Below, piece after piece: positions 12,950 to 24,371 of a stretch of 64,000 bases of DNA. The stretch is taken from NCBI GenBank assembly GCA_032622095.1, contig CP136061.1:237293815-237357814 (forward strand), given 5' to 3'. How positions within the stretch are numbered: the first letter of the stretch is position 1; every line of letters starts with the position of its first letter. The DNA comes from Siphonodentalium dalli. Lineage: Eukaryota; Mollusca; Scaphopoda; Gadilida; Siphonodentaliidae. The notes under the pieces were generated by a model. That model was not told where the DNA came from and ran no database searches. It saw nothing but the letters and a program-made list of their open reading frames with translations. The translations under genes were made by a program, and so were the position numbers.

Positions 12950-13904
12950 GATTCAAGTTCAAGTTCAAATGTTTATTTCTCAAGTAAATCATGTTACATG
13001 ATATTATGAGAAGATAATACATAATTATACAATACAATACATGGTGTGCAACAGTGGAACAGGGTTTTTCAATATTTATATTATAGTGCATCACAATGTT
13101 GTTTGATGACATGTATCACTAAATCGCGCTATCTCCTCGAAACTGTTGGAGATATCGCGACTGAGTGCAGATATAATGCATTATTCGTTATTAACTCTTA
13201 CGTTTTGTATACATTTGGAGAGTTTAATCAGTATATTCTTGTTTTTGGATAAAACAATTTAGTAAAATTAACTAAATTCGGATAATTTCGAAAGAATTTG
13301 GGAATATATTTTTTTCACAGAGAATCAAGCGAAGAGCATTGTAAAATACAATGGTAGTCATCTCCAAGTAGCGCTATGTTACATCTCGTGCATACTCTAT
13401 TTTTCCTATTGGTATCATTCCATGATCCAGTTTCAATGGGAAGTCTGTGATTGGACATTCGAAATCTAGTAAGGATAGAATTTTCAGATAGTCTTCAAGG
13501 CCAAATATTGTTTTCAATTTTTTGTATGTGGTACATTTACTTGATTGTTCCATATTAATTTTCCATTGCAGTACGTATTGGTCCTTCAGTGTTTGTTGGA
13601 CAATATTATTCATATTTACAACATCAATGGTAATATTATCCTGGTCCCACCATAGAGATGGTAGCCCCGATTCAATTAGAATTCTATGGATATATGATAG
13701 CCATGGATGCTTATATTCATCATTTATATACCATTTTAACAGAAGGGAGTACATCATCCTACTAATTCTGCTATCATTACAATTAACTAATTTTCCCCAG
13801 TATGATACCATTCGACATTTTACATCCAGCTCTAATGGGGACATTCCTGTCTCGCCATATACCATTAGCGATGTTGTACTGGTTTTTACATTTAGGATAA
13901 ATTA
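12950..13904 (-). mobile_element. 5'-truncated LINE, 3' end of ORF2 plus 3'UTR
   Basis: On the minus strand an open frame runs from about 13901 to 13374. It includes the segment MVYGETG followed about 11 residues later by SYWGKL. This resembles the region downstream of the reverse transcriptase in invertebrate non-LTR elements, where a K-S-T-P-N-x-MVYGE-type motif precedes the C-terminal part. The frame can be read upstream of the first Met to about 13902 (NVKTSTTSLMVYGE). Below the stop there is a ~420-bp 3'UTR ending in a microsatellite-like tail near 12950-12975 (TTCAAG/TTCAAA units on the plus strand), typical of LINE 3' ends. The catalytic RT domain is missing, so this is a dead, 5'-truncated insertion. 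Target-site duplications could not be resolved. Confidence 0.7.
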
Positions 13905-14195
13905 AAACAATTTTAATTGTAATTTTTCTAGGGATTTCTAGCACCAAACATCGCACATATTGTCCACTAAATATCCCTGATCATAATCCAGCTAGTTCCA
14001 GTTTTCGGTTAAGTAGAACCCGTTAAATTCAAGATGGCGCCCAACATGGCCGCCGTTTTTCAGACGGGTCACTAGGTCAATTTGATGCAAATTATAGTGA
14101 GACAATCTTATCATATGTATAGAAATGTATACATTTTTGTAAAGATAAGATAAAATTCCAACATTAAAGGGTAAAATTGAAACTCACCGTCCAAG

Positions 14196-15285
14196 ATGGC
14201 CGCCAACATGGCAGCTGGAAGTGGAAAATTTGATTTTTTTCTCTAATATCTTTAAGATCAGTTTATGCTGTTTGGTACTGATTGAGAATTGTGACTTTAT
14301 GTTGTATTGTTCATGTTAACTGACCATTGGAGCAATGAAATATGCCATTCATGGAGTCAGAAACCCATCTGACCCCTCAAAAATTCGATTTTACAGAAAG
14401 CGGTATAAAATTTTACCAAAAATTACCATTGGGATTTCTAGTCCTATTTCATCAAGAAATGGACAGAACTGTGCAATTTTAGTGAAGCATTCCATTTCTT
14501 ATGCATATTCCAACTCATTAGTACCAAAATTGTCACTTTAGCTCAAAATGGCTGCAAAAATGGCGGCCAAAATGGCAGCGGAAGTGAAAAATTTATTTTT
14601 TCTCTAATATCTTTAAAGATCAGTTTATGCTGTTTGGTACTGGTTGAGAATTGTGACTTTATGTTGTATTGTTCATGTTAACTGACAATTGGAGCAATGA
14701 AATATGCCATTCATGGAGTCAGAAACCCATCTGACCCCTCAAAAATTCGATTTTACATAAAGCGGTATAAAATTTTACCAAAAATTACCATTGGGATTTC
14801 TAGTCCTATTTCATCAAGAAATGGGCAGAACTGTGCAATTTTAGTGAAGCATTCCATTTCTTATGCATATTCCAACTCATTAGTACCAAAATTGTCACTT
14901 TAGCTCAAAATGGCTCCAAAAATGGCGGCCAAAATGGCAGCGGAAGTGAAAAATTTATTTTTTCTCTAATATCTTTAAAGATCAGTTTATGCTGTTTGGT
15001 ACTGGTTGAGAATTGTGACTTTATGTTGTATTGTTCATGTTAACAGACCATTGGAACAATGAAATATGCCATTCATGGAGTCAGAAACTCTTTTGATCCC
15101 TCAAAATTCGATTTTAGAGAAAGCGGTATAAAAATTTACCAATAATCACAATGATTTCTAGTCATATTTCATCAAGAAATGGACAGAACTGTGCAATTTT
15201 AGTGAAGCATTCCATTTCTTTTGCATATTCCAACTCATTAGTGCCAAAATTGTCATTTAGGCTCAAAATGGCTGCAAAACTGGCG
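14196..15285 (+). repeat. Three tandem 362-bp units in the arm of family B
   Basis: Units start with the block TTTTTTCTCTAATATCTTTA and end with CAAAATGGCNGCAAAAATGG-type blocks. Identical landmarks are 362 bp apart (for example ATGAAATATGCC at 14335 and 14697, and again near 15059). Units 1 and 2 are nearly identical, and unit 3 is more diverged with small deletions. The same-length ORFs at 14335 and 14697 are by-products of this duplication. Only one such unit is present in the inverse arm (about 18360-18720) and in the other family-B copies, so the triplication is local and recent. Confidence 0.9.
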
Positions 15286-15789
15286 GCCAAAATGTGGAAA
15301 ATTGTAAACATTGCCCCATGCTGCGTGCCATGCAACGACGTGCAAGTTGTGATGGATGACATAAATTGACTATTCTGTCTTATATAGATTGAATACTAAC
15401 ATTTATGATGCACCTAACAAGTTTATTTTTCACATATATCCCAAACATTATTCTCTGCTGTTCCGAAAAGTTGAAAATTGTGACCTGCTTGGTTATTAAA
15501 CATGTTACTTAATCAAGTGAAAACTATAGGTTCTATTCTGGTTGTCCCAGTACCTTATGAGGCATGACACATTCATTTTAAAGGATGCAGCATGGAATTT
15601 TGCCAAAAAACTTCTTTTGAGATTCTGGCCATGTTTCTGAACGGAAATGGGCATGCAGACCTTCGAAACTGAGCTGACCGGGACCAATTTATGTGGCTAC
15701 TCTCACAAATTAGCGTTAAATTTGATCAACATTTATCAATTGAATACACGATGTTTGTCAAAATGGTAGTCAGGGAGTGACTTTGTGGT

Positions 15790-16440
15790 CACAGGTGATA
15801 CAATGGGTGTCTATATGGTTATGGGTGTGGTGTTCATGGTGAGATGCAGGTATACAAGGAGTGCTAATGCATGATGTGAATAGGTATACGTGAAGTGGCT
15901 GTATGGTAATTGAAGTGGTATACAGGGAGTCGCTGTATGATCATGGATCGGATGTATGAGTGTACAGCGAATGGCTGAATTGTCATGCGTGAGGTGTATA
16001 TGCAAGTCTCGTGTATACAACTGCCGTGTGGTATTGGTGTATCAATTCAACGCTGAGCTGTATATCTATACATGTAATGACTATATGGCCATGTGTGGGG
16101 TGTGTATCTATATCTTGAGTGGCTATATGCCATGTATGTGGCAACAGGTATAAGGGAGATACCATATGGCCAATGGTGAGGTTATGTACAGGATACTGGT
16201 ATGTCTTGAAGGGTTGTATGTCAATTAGTGAGGTGTATACGTACAACTGGAGTGACTATATGGCCATGAGTGGTGTATATGTATATCTTGAGTGGCTATA
16301 TCATCTTGAAAGCTGTATGGCCACTGTGGAGGTGTATATGTATACATAGAGTGACTATATAGGCATGGGTGGGTGTATATCTTTAGTGGCTATGTGACCA
16401 TTGGTGTGGCCAATATGTGTATATGGAGTAACCATATGTT
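15790..16440 (+). repeat. Degenerate ~45-50-bp minisatellite, tract 1
   Basis: The unit reads approximately GTGACTATATGGYCATGGGTG then AGGTGTATATGTATACATGGA. It is highly variable in sequence and length. The same family, in the same orientation, forms tracts at 17020-17640, 22925-23410, 56085-56160, 57970-58530 and 60350-60870. All of these adjoin family-B sequence. Short ORFs within the tract are frame artefacts of the repeat. Confidence 0.8.
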
Positions 16441-16446
16441 CCATGG

Positions 16447-16961
16447 TGATATATTTACACACTAAGTGTTGTCATTACTAAATCCAGCATTCTGATTGGT
16501 TGGCGCCCACGTGGCTAGTTGCAGTTATTTCTCGGTGAATGCGTAACGCCTCATAACACCAAGCTAATAACACCATCGATACGTCATTAGGTTTGGAAAG
16601 ACGAACGCGTAATGCTTTGGGCGCATTTTGACTCGCGCAGGATTGACTTAATACATCATCGGGTTTCAACATGAAGAGAAATTGTTCCTATTAACTTTTG
16701 CCAAGGGTGCTATTGGGTATTTTGGGCTGATCTTGTCACGATACACTTTTCGATTTAAATATATTTACAAAAGCGGCTTTTTCGCTAAATGTATATAAAT
16801 ATAAGGATTAACTGTCATGTGGACTATTTTTATGGAGATGTAACGGTGAGGTAAGTGGACATTACTTGTATGTAAAACCCTTCGGGTTTTACACAAGTTA
16901 TGTCCACTTACCTCACCGTTACATCTCCATAAAAAACAGTCCACATGACAGTTAATCCTTA
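16447..16961. mobile_element. Hairpin element D, copy 1, inserted in the minisatellite
   Basis: This segment is present in inverse orientation at 42168-42678. It has a core of about 350 bp that begins ATTTACACACTAAGTGTTG and a 161-bp perfect or near-perfect palindrome at 16801-16961. The palindrome starts ATAAGGATTAACTGTCATG, is centred on CCCTTCGGG near 16882, and ends with the inverse. Only one end carries the palindrome here, while the copy at 42.2 kb has the full palindrome at one end and half of it at the other. A short core plus giant terminal hairpins suggests a non-autonomous DNA element. The ORF at 16478-16672 is shared by both copies but has no recognised domain. Confidence 0.75.
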
Positions 16962-17019
16962 TGTGAATTGGTAAACAATGATTGACTATAAGACGACGAA
17001 TGTCGTTATGGGTATACAG

Positions 17020-17640
17020 CACTAGCGAGGGGCTGAATTGTCATGAGTGAGGTGTATATGCAAGCCTGTGGTGTATGAATGATCGTGTGAGCGGGGTATT
17101 TGCATATACATGTATAGAACGTCTGTATGGCCATTGGTGGTGTGTATATGTATAATTGGAGTGACTCTATGGTTTTGGGTGTGGTGTATATGTATATCTT
17201 GACCAAGACCACCAATATATTTTATATTCTATTATTACAAACATGGGTATATAATATATGATTTGAGCGCCTTACTATTTCTGACATGGGTGTGGCAAAT
17301 ATATACATGGAGTAACTGTATGGCCAATGGTGAGGCGAATATGTATACAAGAAGTGACTGTATAATCATGAATGTGGTGTAGAGCTATATATAGAGTGAC
17401 TATTCCGTCGTGGGTGAGGTGTAGAAGTATACCTGGTGTGCAATCATGATGACTTGTGGCTATATAGTCAAGTGCGTTGTGTACGGGTATACCTAAGTGT
17501 GGCTGTACGGTCATGGGTGCGGTGTATGTGTAAAGAGCGAGTGACTACATGGTCATTTATGTGGTGTTTATGTATATATGGAGCGAGTGTATGGTCATGG
17601 GTGGGTTGTTCATGTGTAAATTTGGGTGGGTATCGCTTTA
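17020..17640 (+). repeat. Degenerate ~45-50-bp minisatellite, tract 2
   Basis: This tract shows the same unit family and orientation as 15790-16440. The opening block (GGGGCTGAATTGTCATGAGTG) closely matches 15970-15990 in direct orientation. Direct orientation on both sides is notable because the flanking family-B arms are inverted. About 60 bp of unrelated dispersed sequence (17216-17285) interrupts the tract. Confidence 0.75.
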
Positions 17641-18740
17641 TACAATAACTCAGGGATATGTTAATCGATATAGAGGTAATGGTGGTTTATATGCATAATG
17701 GGGGAAACGGTTTTCCTGACATTAGTCATTTCGATGCCAATGAGCCACAATTGTATTGGCCTGAGTAGTCTCATAATAATGCCTCTTTCGGTACAGTTTC
17801 AAAGTTCTGTCCATTTCCGTACAAAAACATCGTCAGAATCCCAAAAGAAGTTTTTGACAAAATTCCATACTGCATCCTTTATACTTAATTTGTCATGCCT
17901 CATAAGTAACATGGTTAATACAAAGTGAGTCACAATTTGCTTCCTTTTCGGAACATCAGAGAATAATATTCGGTATATATCTGAAAAATCAACTTAAAAA
18001 AAAACCAAATTTGGTTGCCATTTTGCAAACCATCTTGATTCATTTTGTCCAAAAACAGATCAGTGTGACCCATTTAAGACAGATCAAAACAATAAACAAA
18101 GATAGAACTTTCCATTTTACTTGAGAAAATTGTCTTAATATGAAAAGTGAATTTTTGCCGATTTTGATGTCAAGTCTGTGATAGAAAAATCCAATAATTA
18201 TGGTAATGTCAGTGTTTAAAATACTAACAATTAACCAAGGTGCATCAAAAATGGTAGTATTCAATATCTATGAGACAGAATAGTAATTTTTTTCATTAAC
18301 CACAACATGTATGCGGTTGCATGACTCGCTGGGGCAATATTTACATTTTTCCATATTTTGGCTGCCATTTTGAGCCAAAGTGACAATTTGGGTACAATTG
18401 AGTTAGAATATTCATAAGAAATCGAATATGTCACTTACATGTAGATTGCACAGTTCTTCCCATTTCTTGACGAAATATGACAAGATTCTTGGTGAATTTT
18501 TATACCGTATTCTGTAAAATCGAATTTTTAAGGGATCGGAGGTAGCAGGTAGCAGGGAGCCCATGAATGGCATATTTCATTGCCCCAATGGTCAGTTAAC
18601 ATGAGCAATTCAAAATAAAGTTACAATTCTCAAACAGTTACAATAAGCAGAAACTGATTTTAAAGATATTAGTGAAAAAACGTCAAATTTGGTAATTTTG
18701 GCGTCCATTATGGCGTCCATTTTGGATTATCGTAGACAAA

Positions 18741-19194
18741 TTGAATGTGGATACAATGGCGGACATACATGGTATCGCTTCGACAATCTCCATTGTCTAT
18801 ACATCCTTTAATATAGCCATTATATTTGATACAAAATAGACACCGCTAAATCTCCAATTTTCGAAAGGTCAATTTGAAGGTCAAGGGTCACCAAAATCCT
18901 GGAACCAACTAACTGGTTGAATATGCCTTTAAAGCTATGATCCGCGTCAACATACCCACTGTTTTTTTATATTTGTGAAATATGCTATATTTATTGTTCT
19001 GGACGCCATCAACTGGCAGATATGAAACATTGGTGAACCTTTAATTAGATGCACGGTATTGTCTCGACGTCAAGTGGGAATCACATAAGCATTTTGTGTA
19101 TTTGGTATTTATGCTAACTGTAAAGACTTTTAGAAGGGGCCACTAATTCAACTCTAGTTTCACTTGGAGTGACTTTAACCATGAATTTAAAGGT
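18741..19194. other. Unassigned DNA
   Basis: No gene, repeat or hairpin was recognised here beyond short AT-rich stretches. Confidence 0.35.
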
Positions 19195-19660
19195 ACTCAA
19201 TCCGATTCGATGGTCACCATATAATCATATTACAACAACAACAACAAAAAACAACAACATTTTTTTTAAATGCCGCTTCAGTTATCAGAATCGAGTAATT
19301 GCCCAAAAAATAATGCTAACCACAGTCGACTATAGTATAATATTACCCCAAACCTGTCATTTATCAACATTTTGCTCAACGAAATTATCCCGGTTTGTCA
19401 AATGTCTGTCACAAAAAAGCCACTTGATCTTACTGTTATCCATCTTCATCCGCAATTTGATCGAAGCAGTCTTCTCGTCGACTGTTTACTGGCCCACTTA
19501 AAATTATGGGTGGTGAAAAATAATAGATTTCAAACATCGATATTTGATCACGCTGAGCTTTGATGGGTGGATTCCTCGACTCGAATAAATTTTTTTTTAC
19601 CCCCCCCCCCCCCCAGCCAAGGAAATAGTAATTTGCGAGCGTTAATTCGGATTATGCAAC
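19195..19660 (+). repeat. Dispersed repeat F, copy 3
   Basis: Shows the same block order as 7236-7680, including TACTCAATCCGATTCGATGG, AAATGCCGCTTCAGTTATC and GAGCTTTGATGGGTGG. It differs by an (ACA)n expansion near 19232-19258 and a C run near 19600-19613. Confidence 0.65.
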
Positions 19661-19930
19661 TTTAACTTTGTTGAATTCAGCTTGAGCAATCGAGCCATGC
19701 ACGTTCAAAATATAGCGATAACGACATGGGTATAGAAATAAAAATGGCAGAAAAGTGTTGTCGAGTCGCAGAGAAGGAACACATCTTTTCACTTTTATGC
19801 GGCATCTATGGACATTTAGTCTCTCGTGTTATTTCACATGAAAATAGTCGGACAATGCATTTAATGACGATGGGAGGGCATGTTCACCTTTATACCAGAC
19901 GGAACACTGAATTCTGGTTGCGGTAAATGT
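19661..19930. other. Unassigned DNA next to the exon-derived minisatellite
   Basis: An open frame at 19726-19926 has no recognised domain. On the minus strand this is downstream of the receptor tail exon and would be its 3'UTR or flank. I saw no clear AATAAA signal on that strand in this interval. Confidence 0.35.
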
Positions 19931-20245
19931 CGGTTAGAGTTTGGTGGCCTATATACAAAGCGGAGCCAGTTGTTCTGCTAGCGCTTTGGAGTTAAGAGTT
20001 TGGTATCCTGTACCAGACGGAACCCGGCATTCTGCAGATGGTAGCGTTGAATGCCGGTTAGAGTTTGGTTTGGTAGCCTGTGCAAGACGGAACCCTGCAT
20101 TATGGTATATATATAGCGGTGAATTAATGTCGGTTAGAGTTTGGTATCCTGTATCAGACGGAACTCGGCATTCCGGTAACGGTGAATTAATGTCGATTAG
20201 AGTTTGGTATCCTGTACCAGACGGAACCCGACATTCTGGTAGACG
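19931..20245 (-). repeat. Minisatellite made of the 3' end of the receptor tail exon
   Basis: A block reading TAGAGTTTGGTATCCTGTAC then CAGACGGAACCCGGCATTCTG recurs at about 19995, 20060, 20132 and 20194, with a partial copy near 19935. Read on the minus strand each block encodes N-(A/V)-G-F-R-L-V-Q-D-T-K-L, which is the exact C-terminus of the exon ending at 20197, mostly followed by TAA. The copy at 20194-20240 is the genuine coding end; the others lie downstream of the stop codon. Units are about 60-75 bp with variable spacers. This is a partial tandem multiplication of coding sequence plus stop into the 3'UTR. Confidence 0.8.
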
Positions 20246-20614
20246 GCTTCATGGGTACCGGGCTGTCTGTCTTCCATATTGACGTATTCCTCATCGTCGG
20301 ATTCGACAGTCGGCCCATAATATGACACATATTGTCCACTTTGTCGTCCCGACTGAATATTCTGAAAAACCGACGGCGGCTTCTCTCTTGCATTCGTGGC
20401 TCCGATCATCTTCATAACATCATGATAGAGTACTGTCACTCGTTTCTGACGATACATCGGATGGGTTGTAGCCGTCTCAGTGATCGGTCGTCTTGTGTAT
20501 GTATTTTCTGGGACCTCATTATTAATATTTTCTGGGACCTCATCATTAATATTTTCTGGGACCTCATCATTAATAACTGACGAAGAGTCCTTGCGTAAAG
20601 TCCACGAGGAACGT
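20197..20614 (-). CDS. Last coding exon of a putative single-pass receptor: cytoplasmic tail
   Basis: A strong acceptor (TTATTATCTCAATTTTCCAG) ends at 20615. From 20614 the frame is open for 138 codons to TAA at 20197-20199; the exon enters with one base completing a codon. The peptide is polar and low in hydrophobics. It contains three copies of an 8-residue unit (INDEVPEN; 24-bp DNA repeat at 20508-20579). Near its end it has two tyrosine motifs in acidic or polar context: EEYVNM, which fits PI3K-p85 (YxxM) and Grb2 (YxN) SH2 ligands, and AVYQNV (YxN). Such tails occur in invertebrate scavenger, MEGF-like and other signalling receptors. It is phase-compatible with the transmembrane exon at 46180-46258 on the same strand, and the joint would give HRSVR followed by RSSWTLRKD. 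The open frame continues upstream to 20709, but that part lies in the intron. The receptor family is not identifiable from the tail. Confidence 0.65.
20508..20579 (-). repeat. Three in-frame 24-bp repeats in the tail exon
   Basis: Three adjacent copies of a 24-bp unit (ATTAATATTTTCTGGGACCT plus CATC on the plus strand) encode N-(D/N)-E-V-P-E-N-I/T on the minus strand. They are nearly identical, so copy number is likely polymorphic. Because 24 is a multiple of three, the reading frame is kept. Confidence 0.9.
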
Positions 20615-20619
20615 CTGGA

Positions 20620-21260
20620 AAATTGAGATAATAATTTGTGCATATGTTTGCTTGACAGTGCAATGGAACATATATGACACAGGGATCGCATAATCGAACG
20701 CAGCCGCATGTTGTTTACTATACCTATACAAGCGTCGTCGATTGGGATTCATTTGAAAGCTGTTCATATATAGCGATCCCCATGGAAACCAGAGATTTGA
20801 CTCACCGGAAAAGGAGAACTCACTTCGGGGTATAGTATGCTAATAACAAGTGCTTTTCGTATTTATAATTTAATTTGTTTGGTCAATCAGGCCTCGAATT
20901 GAACCTATTGCTTATTGGCATTGGTCACTTGTTCATGTGATCGCAATATAGGTACTCTGAAAAACTAATGTTTACCAAAAATAAGAAAACAGATTCGTTA
21001 ACTATTTAACTTCTCACACAAACGCCTTTGATTTTACCATATCGTGATGCATCATGTGGGAAGAGCAAACACTGTTTGTGTTCTGTGGAAATTGGTGCAC
21101 TTAAACCTTAAACCTATAAGATGCATGTATGTTCAATCACACTGTACTTACGCAAATTGCTTTATTGTCGGGTGGGTAGGTTGTATTAGATAGTATTTAC
21201 ATAATATAACAATTTTATATCAGCGACAACATATCCATATATGCAAGAAATAGAGCAGTG
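20620..21260. other. Intron-like DNA upstream of the tail exon
   Basis: Minus-strand splice-like signals occur (acceptor-like tract ending near 20955; donor-like TCCG|GTGAGTC near 20797). The ~155-nt segment between them has stops in all three frames, so I do not call an exon. The rest is AT-rich without a recognised feature. Confidence 0.35.
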
Positions 21261-21261
21261 T

Positions 21262-22920
21262 TAGTCCATGAGATAGAAAATGGAAAATTGACTTTCGTTG
21301 CACCCCAGGGGGGGGGGGCAAAGGTTTTTGGTGTCTATGGAAAGCTTATAGCACCAGGAACAAAATTTGACTTGTTGGCCTTGACAAAGAGTGTTCATTT
21401 GGCCGCTAGGGGGCGTAATCCAAGATGGCCGCCAATATTCCCGCCAAAATAGGAAATTATAAATAGGAAAAGACTGTGTGTCAATCAAAACGGTTTTTGC
21501 CGCCAATTGAGTTTCATGAAACATTTTAAACACATAAACAAACATTTAAGACATTAAAGTGGCACTTTGGGAGTCAAATGCTGTAAATAGAGAGCGTTTT
21601 ATGAATTTATATGACGGGAGTTGTTGGGTTTTTGTGCTTTCTTGCACCTTAATATGACAGTCTGGGAGCTAATGGCGGTACCATTGCAACCCAATGTGAC
21701 TTAACTTTACCCAACCCATTTTGTTCTTTATTATGTCCTTCAACTTTTAATGTTAACAAGAACAAAAAGTGGCCGTATAGACTCCATACAAGATGGCGGC
21801 CATGATGGCCGCCGTTTTTCAGACCAGACCCTAAGTCAGTTTGATGCAAATTATAGCTGGAAACTCTAGTAAAATGTATACTAATGTATATATTTTCCAT
21901 TATGAAGCTAGGACACAATGACACTTCGATAGGGCAAAATTGAAACTCCCAATCCAAAATGGCTGCCAAAATGGCCACCGAAAGTTGAAAATATGACATT
22001 TTTTCACTTACATCTTCTAGATCAGTTTATTTTGTTTGGAAATGGTTGAGAAATGAGACTTTATTTTGTATTTTATATATTAACTGATCATTGGAGCAAT
22101 AACATATGCAATTACTGGGCTCCTAGCCCCGTCCGATCCCTCAAAAATTCGATTTTACAGAATGCGGTATTAAATTTCACAAAAAATCACAATTGGGATT
22201 CTAGTCATATTTCTACAAGAAATGAACAGAAATTTGTAATGTAAGTGAGGCATATCATTACCTATGAATATTCCAACTCATTAGAACCAAAATTGGTTCA
22301 AAATGGCTGCCAAAAAGACCGTCAAAATACGGGAAATGGTAGATACTGCCTCAGCATGCCCTTCAATCGCTTACAAGTTGTGGTTGATGTATACAATTGG
22401 CTATTCTGTCTTCTATAATTGAATACTAACATGTATGATGCACCATGGTTCATTGTTACTATTGTCACCACTGACATTACCAGAAATATTGGAGTTTTCT
22501 CTCACAAACTTGACAAAAAATATCGGCAAAAATTAACTTTTCAGGTCTGGATCATTTGTTCAAGTGAAATGTAACTATCTTTGATATGAAAGATGATTAT
22601 TGTTTTGGTCTATCATAATTGTGTCCCACTACGGCATTTATAAACCATTTTCCCAAGATGGCAACCAAATTTGGTAATAAAATTCATTTCTTTTACATAT
22701 ATCCCGAACATTAATCTCTGCGTTATCCGGAAAAGGTAGCAAATTCATTTTAAAGATGCAGTATGGAATTTTTCCGAGAACCTCTTTTGTGATTCTGGCC
22801 ATATTATTGAAAGGAAATGGGCAGAACTTTGCGACGGAACTGACATAAAACATAATATGTGGCTATTCTGGCCCATTATGATAAAAATTGATCAACTGGG
22901 TACAGGGTGGATGCCAAGAT
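21262..22920 (+). mobile_element. Family B, copy 2, with TAGTCC left end
   Basis: The left end reads TAGTCCATGAGATAGAAAAT, resembling the terminus of element A (TAGTCCAGGAGATATTGG). After ~500 bp comes a block shared with element A (GTTAACAAGAACAAAAAGTG then GCC, at about 21753 here and 24940 there). It continues as family B from about 21790 to 22920 and then into the minisatellite at 22925. Only one arm is present; I found no inverse arm nearby. It therefore links families A and B as related elements. There is a run of 10 G near 21310. ORFs at 21258-21545 and 21649-21999 are chance frames within the repeat. Confidence 0.6.
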
Positions 22921-22924
22921 GACA

Positions 22925-23410
22925 GCCAGGGAGTTACTGTTTAATCATTGGTGAGGTGCATAGGCATACAATGAGTGATTATATGGTTATGAGTGGGGTG
23001 TCCATGGTAAGATGTGTAGGTATTCAAGAAGTGATCGTGATCATGTGTGAGGTGAAACGGTATGCATGGAGTGACTGTATAGTGTATGGTTGTATGTACC
23101 CAGTGTGAGTGTACCCGGTGTGGCTGTATGTCCATTGATATGGTGTATGGACATAACTAGAGAAGCTATATGGCCACCTGTGTATTGTTCATGTATATAC
23201 ATAGAGTGACTGTAAGGTCATGGGCGGGATTATGACAGGTGGGGTGTATATGTAGAAATGTATGGTCATGGAGTGTGTGGATAAATCTGGAGCGATTTAA
23301 TGGTTATGGGTAATATATAGGTGTATATGTGTGCATGGAATGACTGTACGGTCATGTTTGAAGTGTACATAAATGGAGTAAGCTGGATGGTCATTGGCTA
23401 TGCGCGTGGG
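22925..23410 (+). repeat. Degenerate ~45-50-bp minisatellite, tract 3
   Basis: It has the same family as 15790-16440 (blocks such as GTGACTGTA-GGTCATGGGYG and GGTGTATATGTA). It directly follows family-B sequence, as in copy 1. Confidence 0.75.
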
Positions 23411-24371
23411 TATATAGGGCCTGCCATTTTGGATTGGGGTTGGGCGTTAGGCAGTCGAACGAATGCAATGAGACCAACACACAACACCCTTCGTTTGACT
23501 GAAATCGAACAACAGGACAGATCAATGACATGGTTGCGTAGCTTTTCAAACCCATCTGAGTGGCGTCCATTTTTAACGGGTGGAGTGTTTCAAAATACTG
23601 TATTGTGTGCCAGCTTACAATATGAGGGCTGAGAAATGGCATATGTGTTCCATATTCGGATCCCTCTGTGCGGCGTCCATTTTAACCGGTGTTTCAAAAG
23701 ACTGTTTGTGGGCCACCGTATTTTGCTATAGAGGACAGCTTGGCAGCAGTGCGTCAATAACGCTGTACCTACATGATCGATAAAGCACAAGAAATCCGCT
23801 CGTGTGTTGCTGTTGGCGGCGACCATTTTGGATCGGGTGGGATGTTGTGCGTGGATCGAAATGAGGGAATATTTGGGGCCATGCACCATCGTTAGACCTA
23901 AATCTGCCAAGAGACTGATCGTGACATTGTTGCCCTAGTTGGACTCATCTGGTCGGAGATTGTTTGGAGTGTGAAAGAGTATAATGGGGGCATCATATAA
24001 CATCCTTTGTTTGACCAAAGACAAAACATGAGCAGACTGATTTCTGGTGTTTTATCGATGATTATATAGCCTACGTGTGGCTATATAGCGTAATTGACGT
24101 ACCTTTTTCCGTCTACTATTACGTTTAAACGGAGATAAAACAATGAGTGTTGAAGGGTGGCCCCCATTACCCCCTTGGGAACATCCCAACTTATCCTAAA
24201 TGGTCACGGCGCCCAAAGGCAACACACAAGCAAACTAATATATGGTGCTTATCGAATTAGCCTATATGCATAGCTACATCGTCATTGACATACATTGCAT
24301 CCTCTACTTTTGCGTTTAAACGCAATAATTTTAACAAGTAACAATGTTATATCTCCTATATCTATACTATT
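23411..24371. repeat. Unclassified repeat with internal partial duplication
   Basis: Two diverged tandem blocks share TGGCGTCCATTTTTAACGGG-like and TGTTTCAAAAGACTG-like segments (about 23560-23610 and 23668-23720). A block TTTGGATYGGGTKGG and its neighbourhood recurs near 23430 and 23828, partly inverted. There is no coding frame with a recognised domain. Confidence 0.4.

Larger units (their letters stand above)
13990..18740. mobile_element. Foldback-like family B, copy 1
   Basis: Sequence from about 14190 to 15700 is repeated in inverse order at about 17800-18735. For example, the block around 14310-14350 (GTTAACTGACCATTGGAGCAATG) matches the inverse of 18575-18605, and the block at 15300-15360 matches the inverse of 18290-18355. 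The arms enclose minisatellite tracts (15790-16440 and 17020-17640) and the hairpin element D (16447-16961). The outer limits are vague: the right arm stops pairing near 18735 while the left sequence continues to about 14030. A single-arm copy lies at 21262-22920 and others at 55396-56160 and 63110-64000. No transposase frame was seen. Confidence 0.65.

Noticed and set aside
19941-20282. 113-codon plus-strand ORF with repeated VWYPVPDGTRHS
   Set aside because: It is the antisense reading of the exon-derived minisatellite; the minus strand carries the real coding end.
20797-20954. Extra minus-strand exon between splice-like sites upstream of the tail exon
   Set aside because: All three frames contain stops, so it could only be non-coding; evidence is too weak to call.
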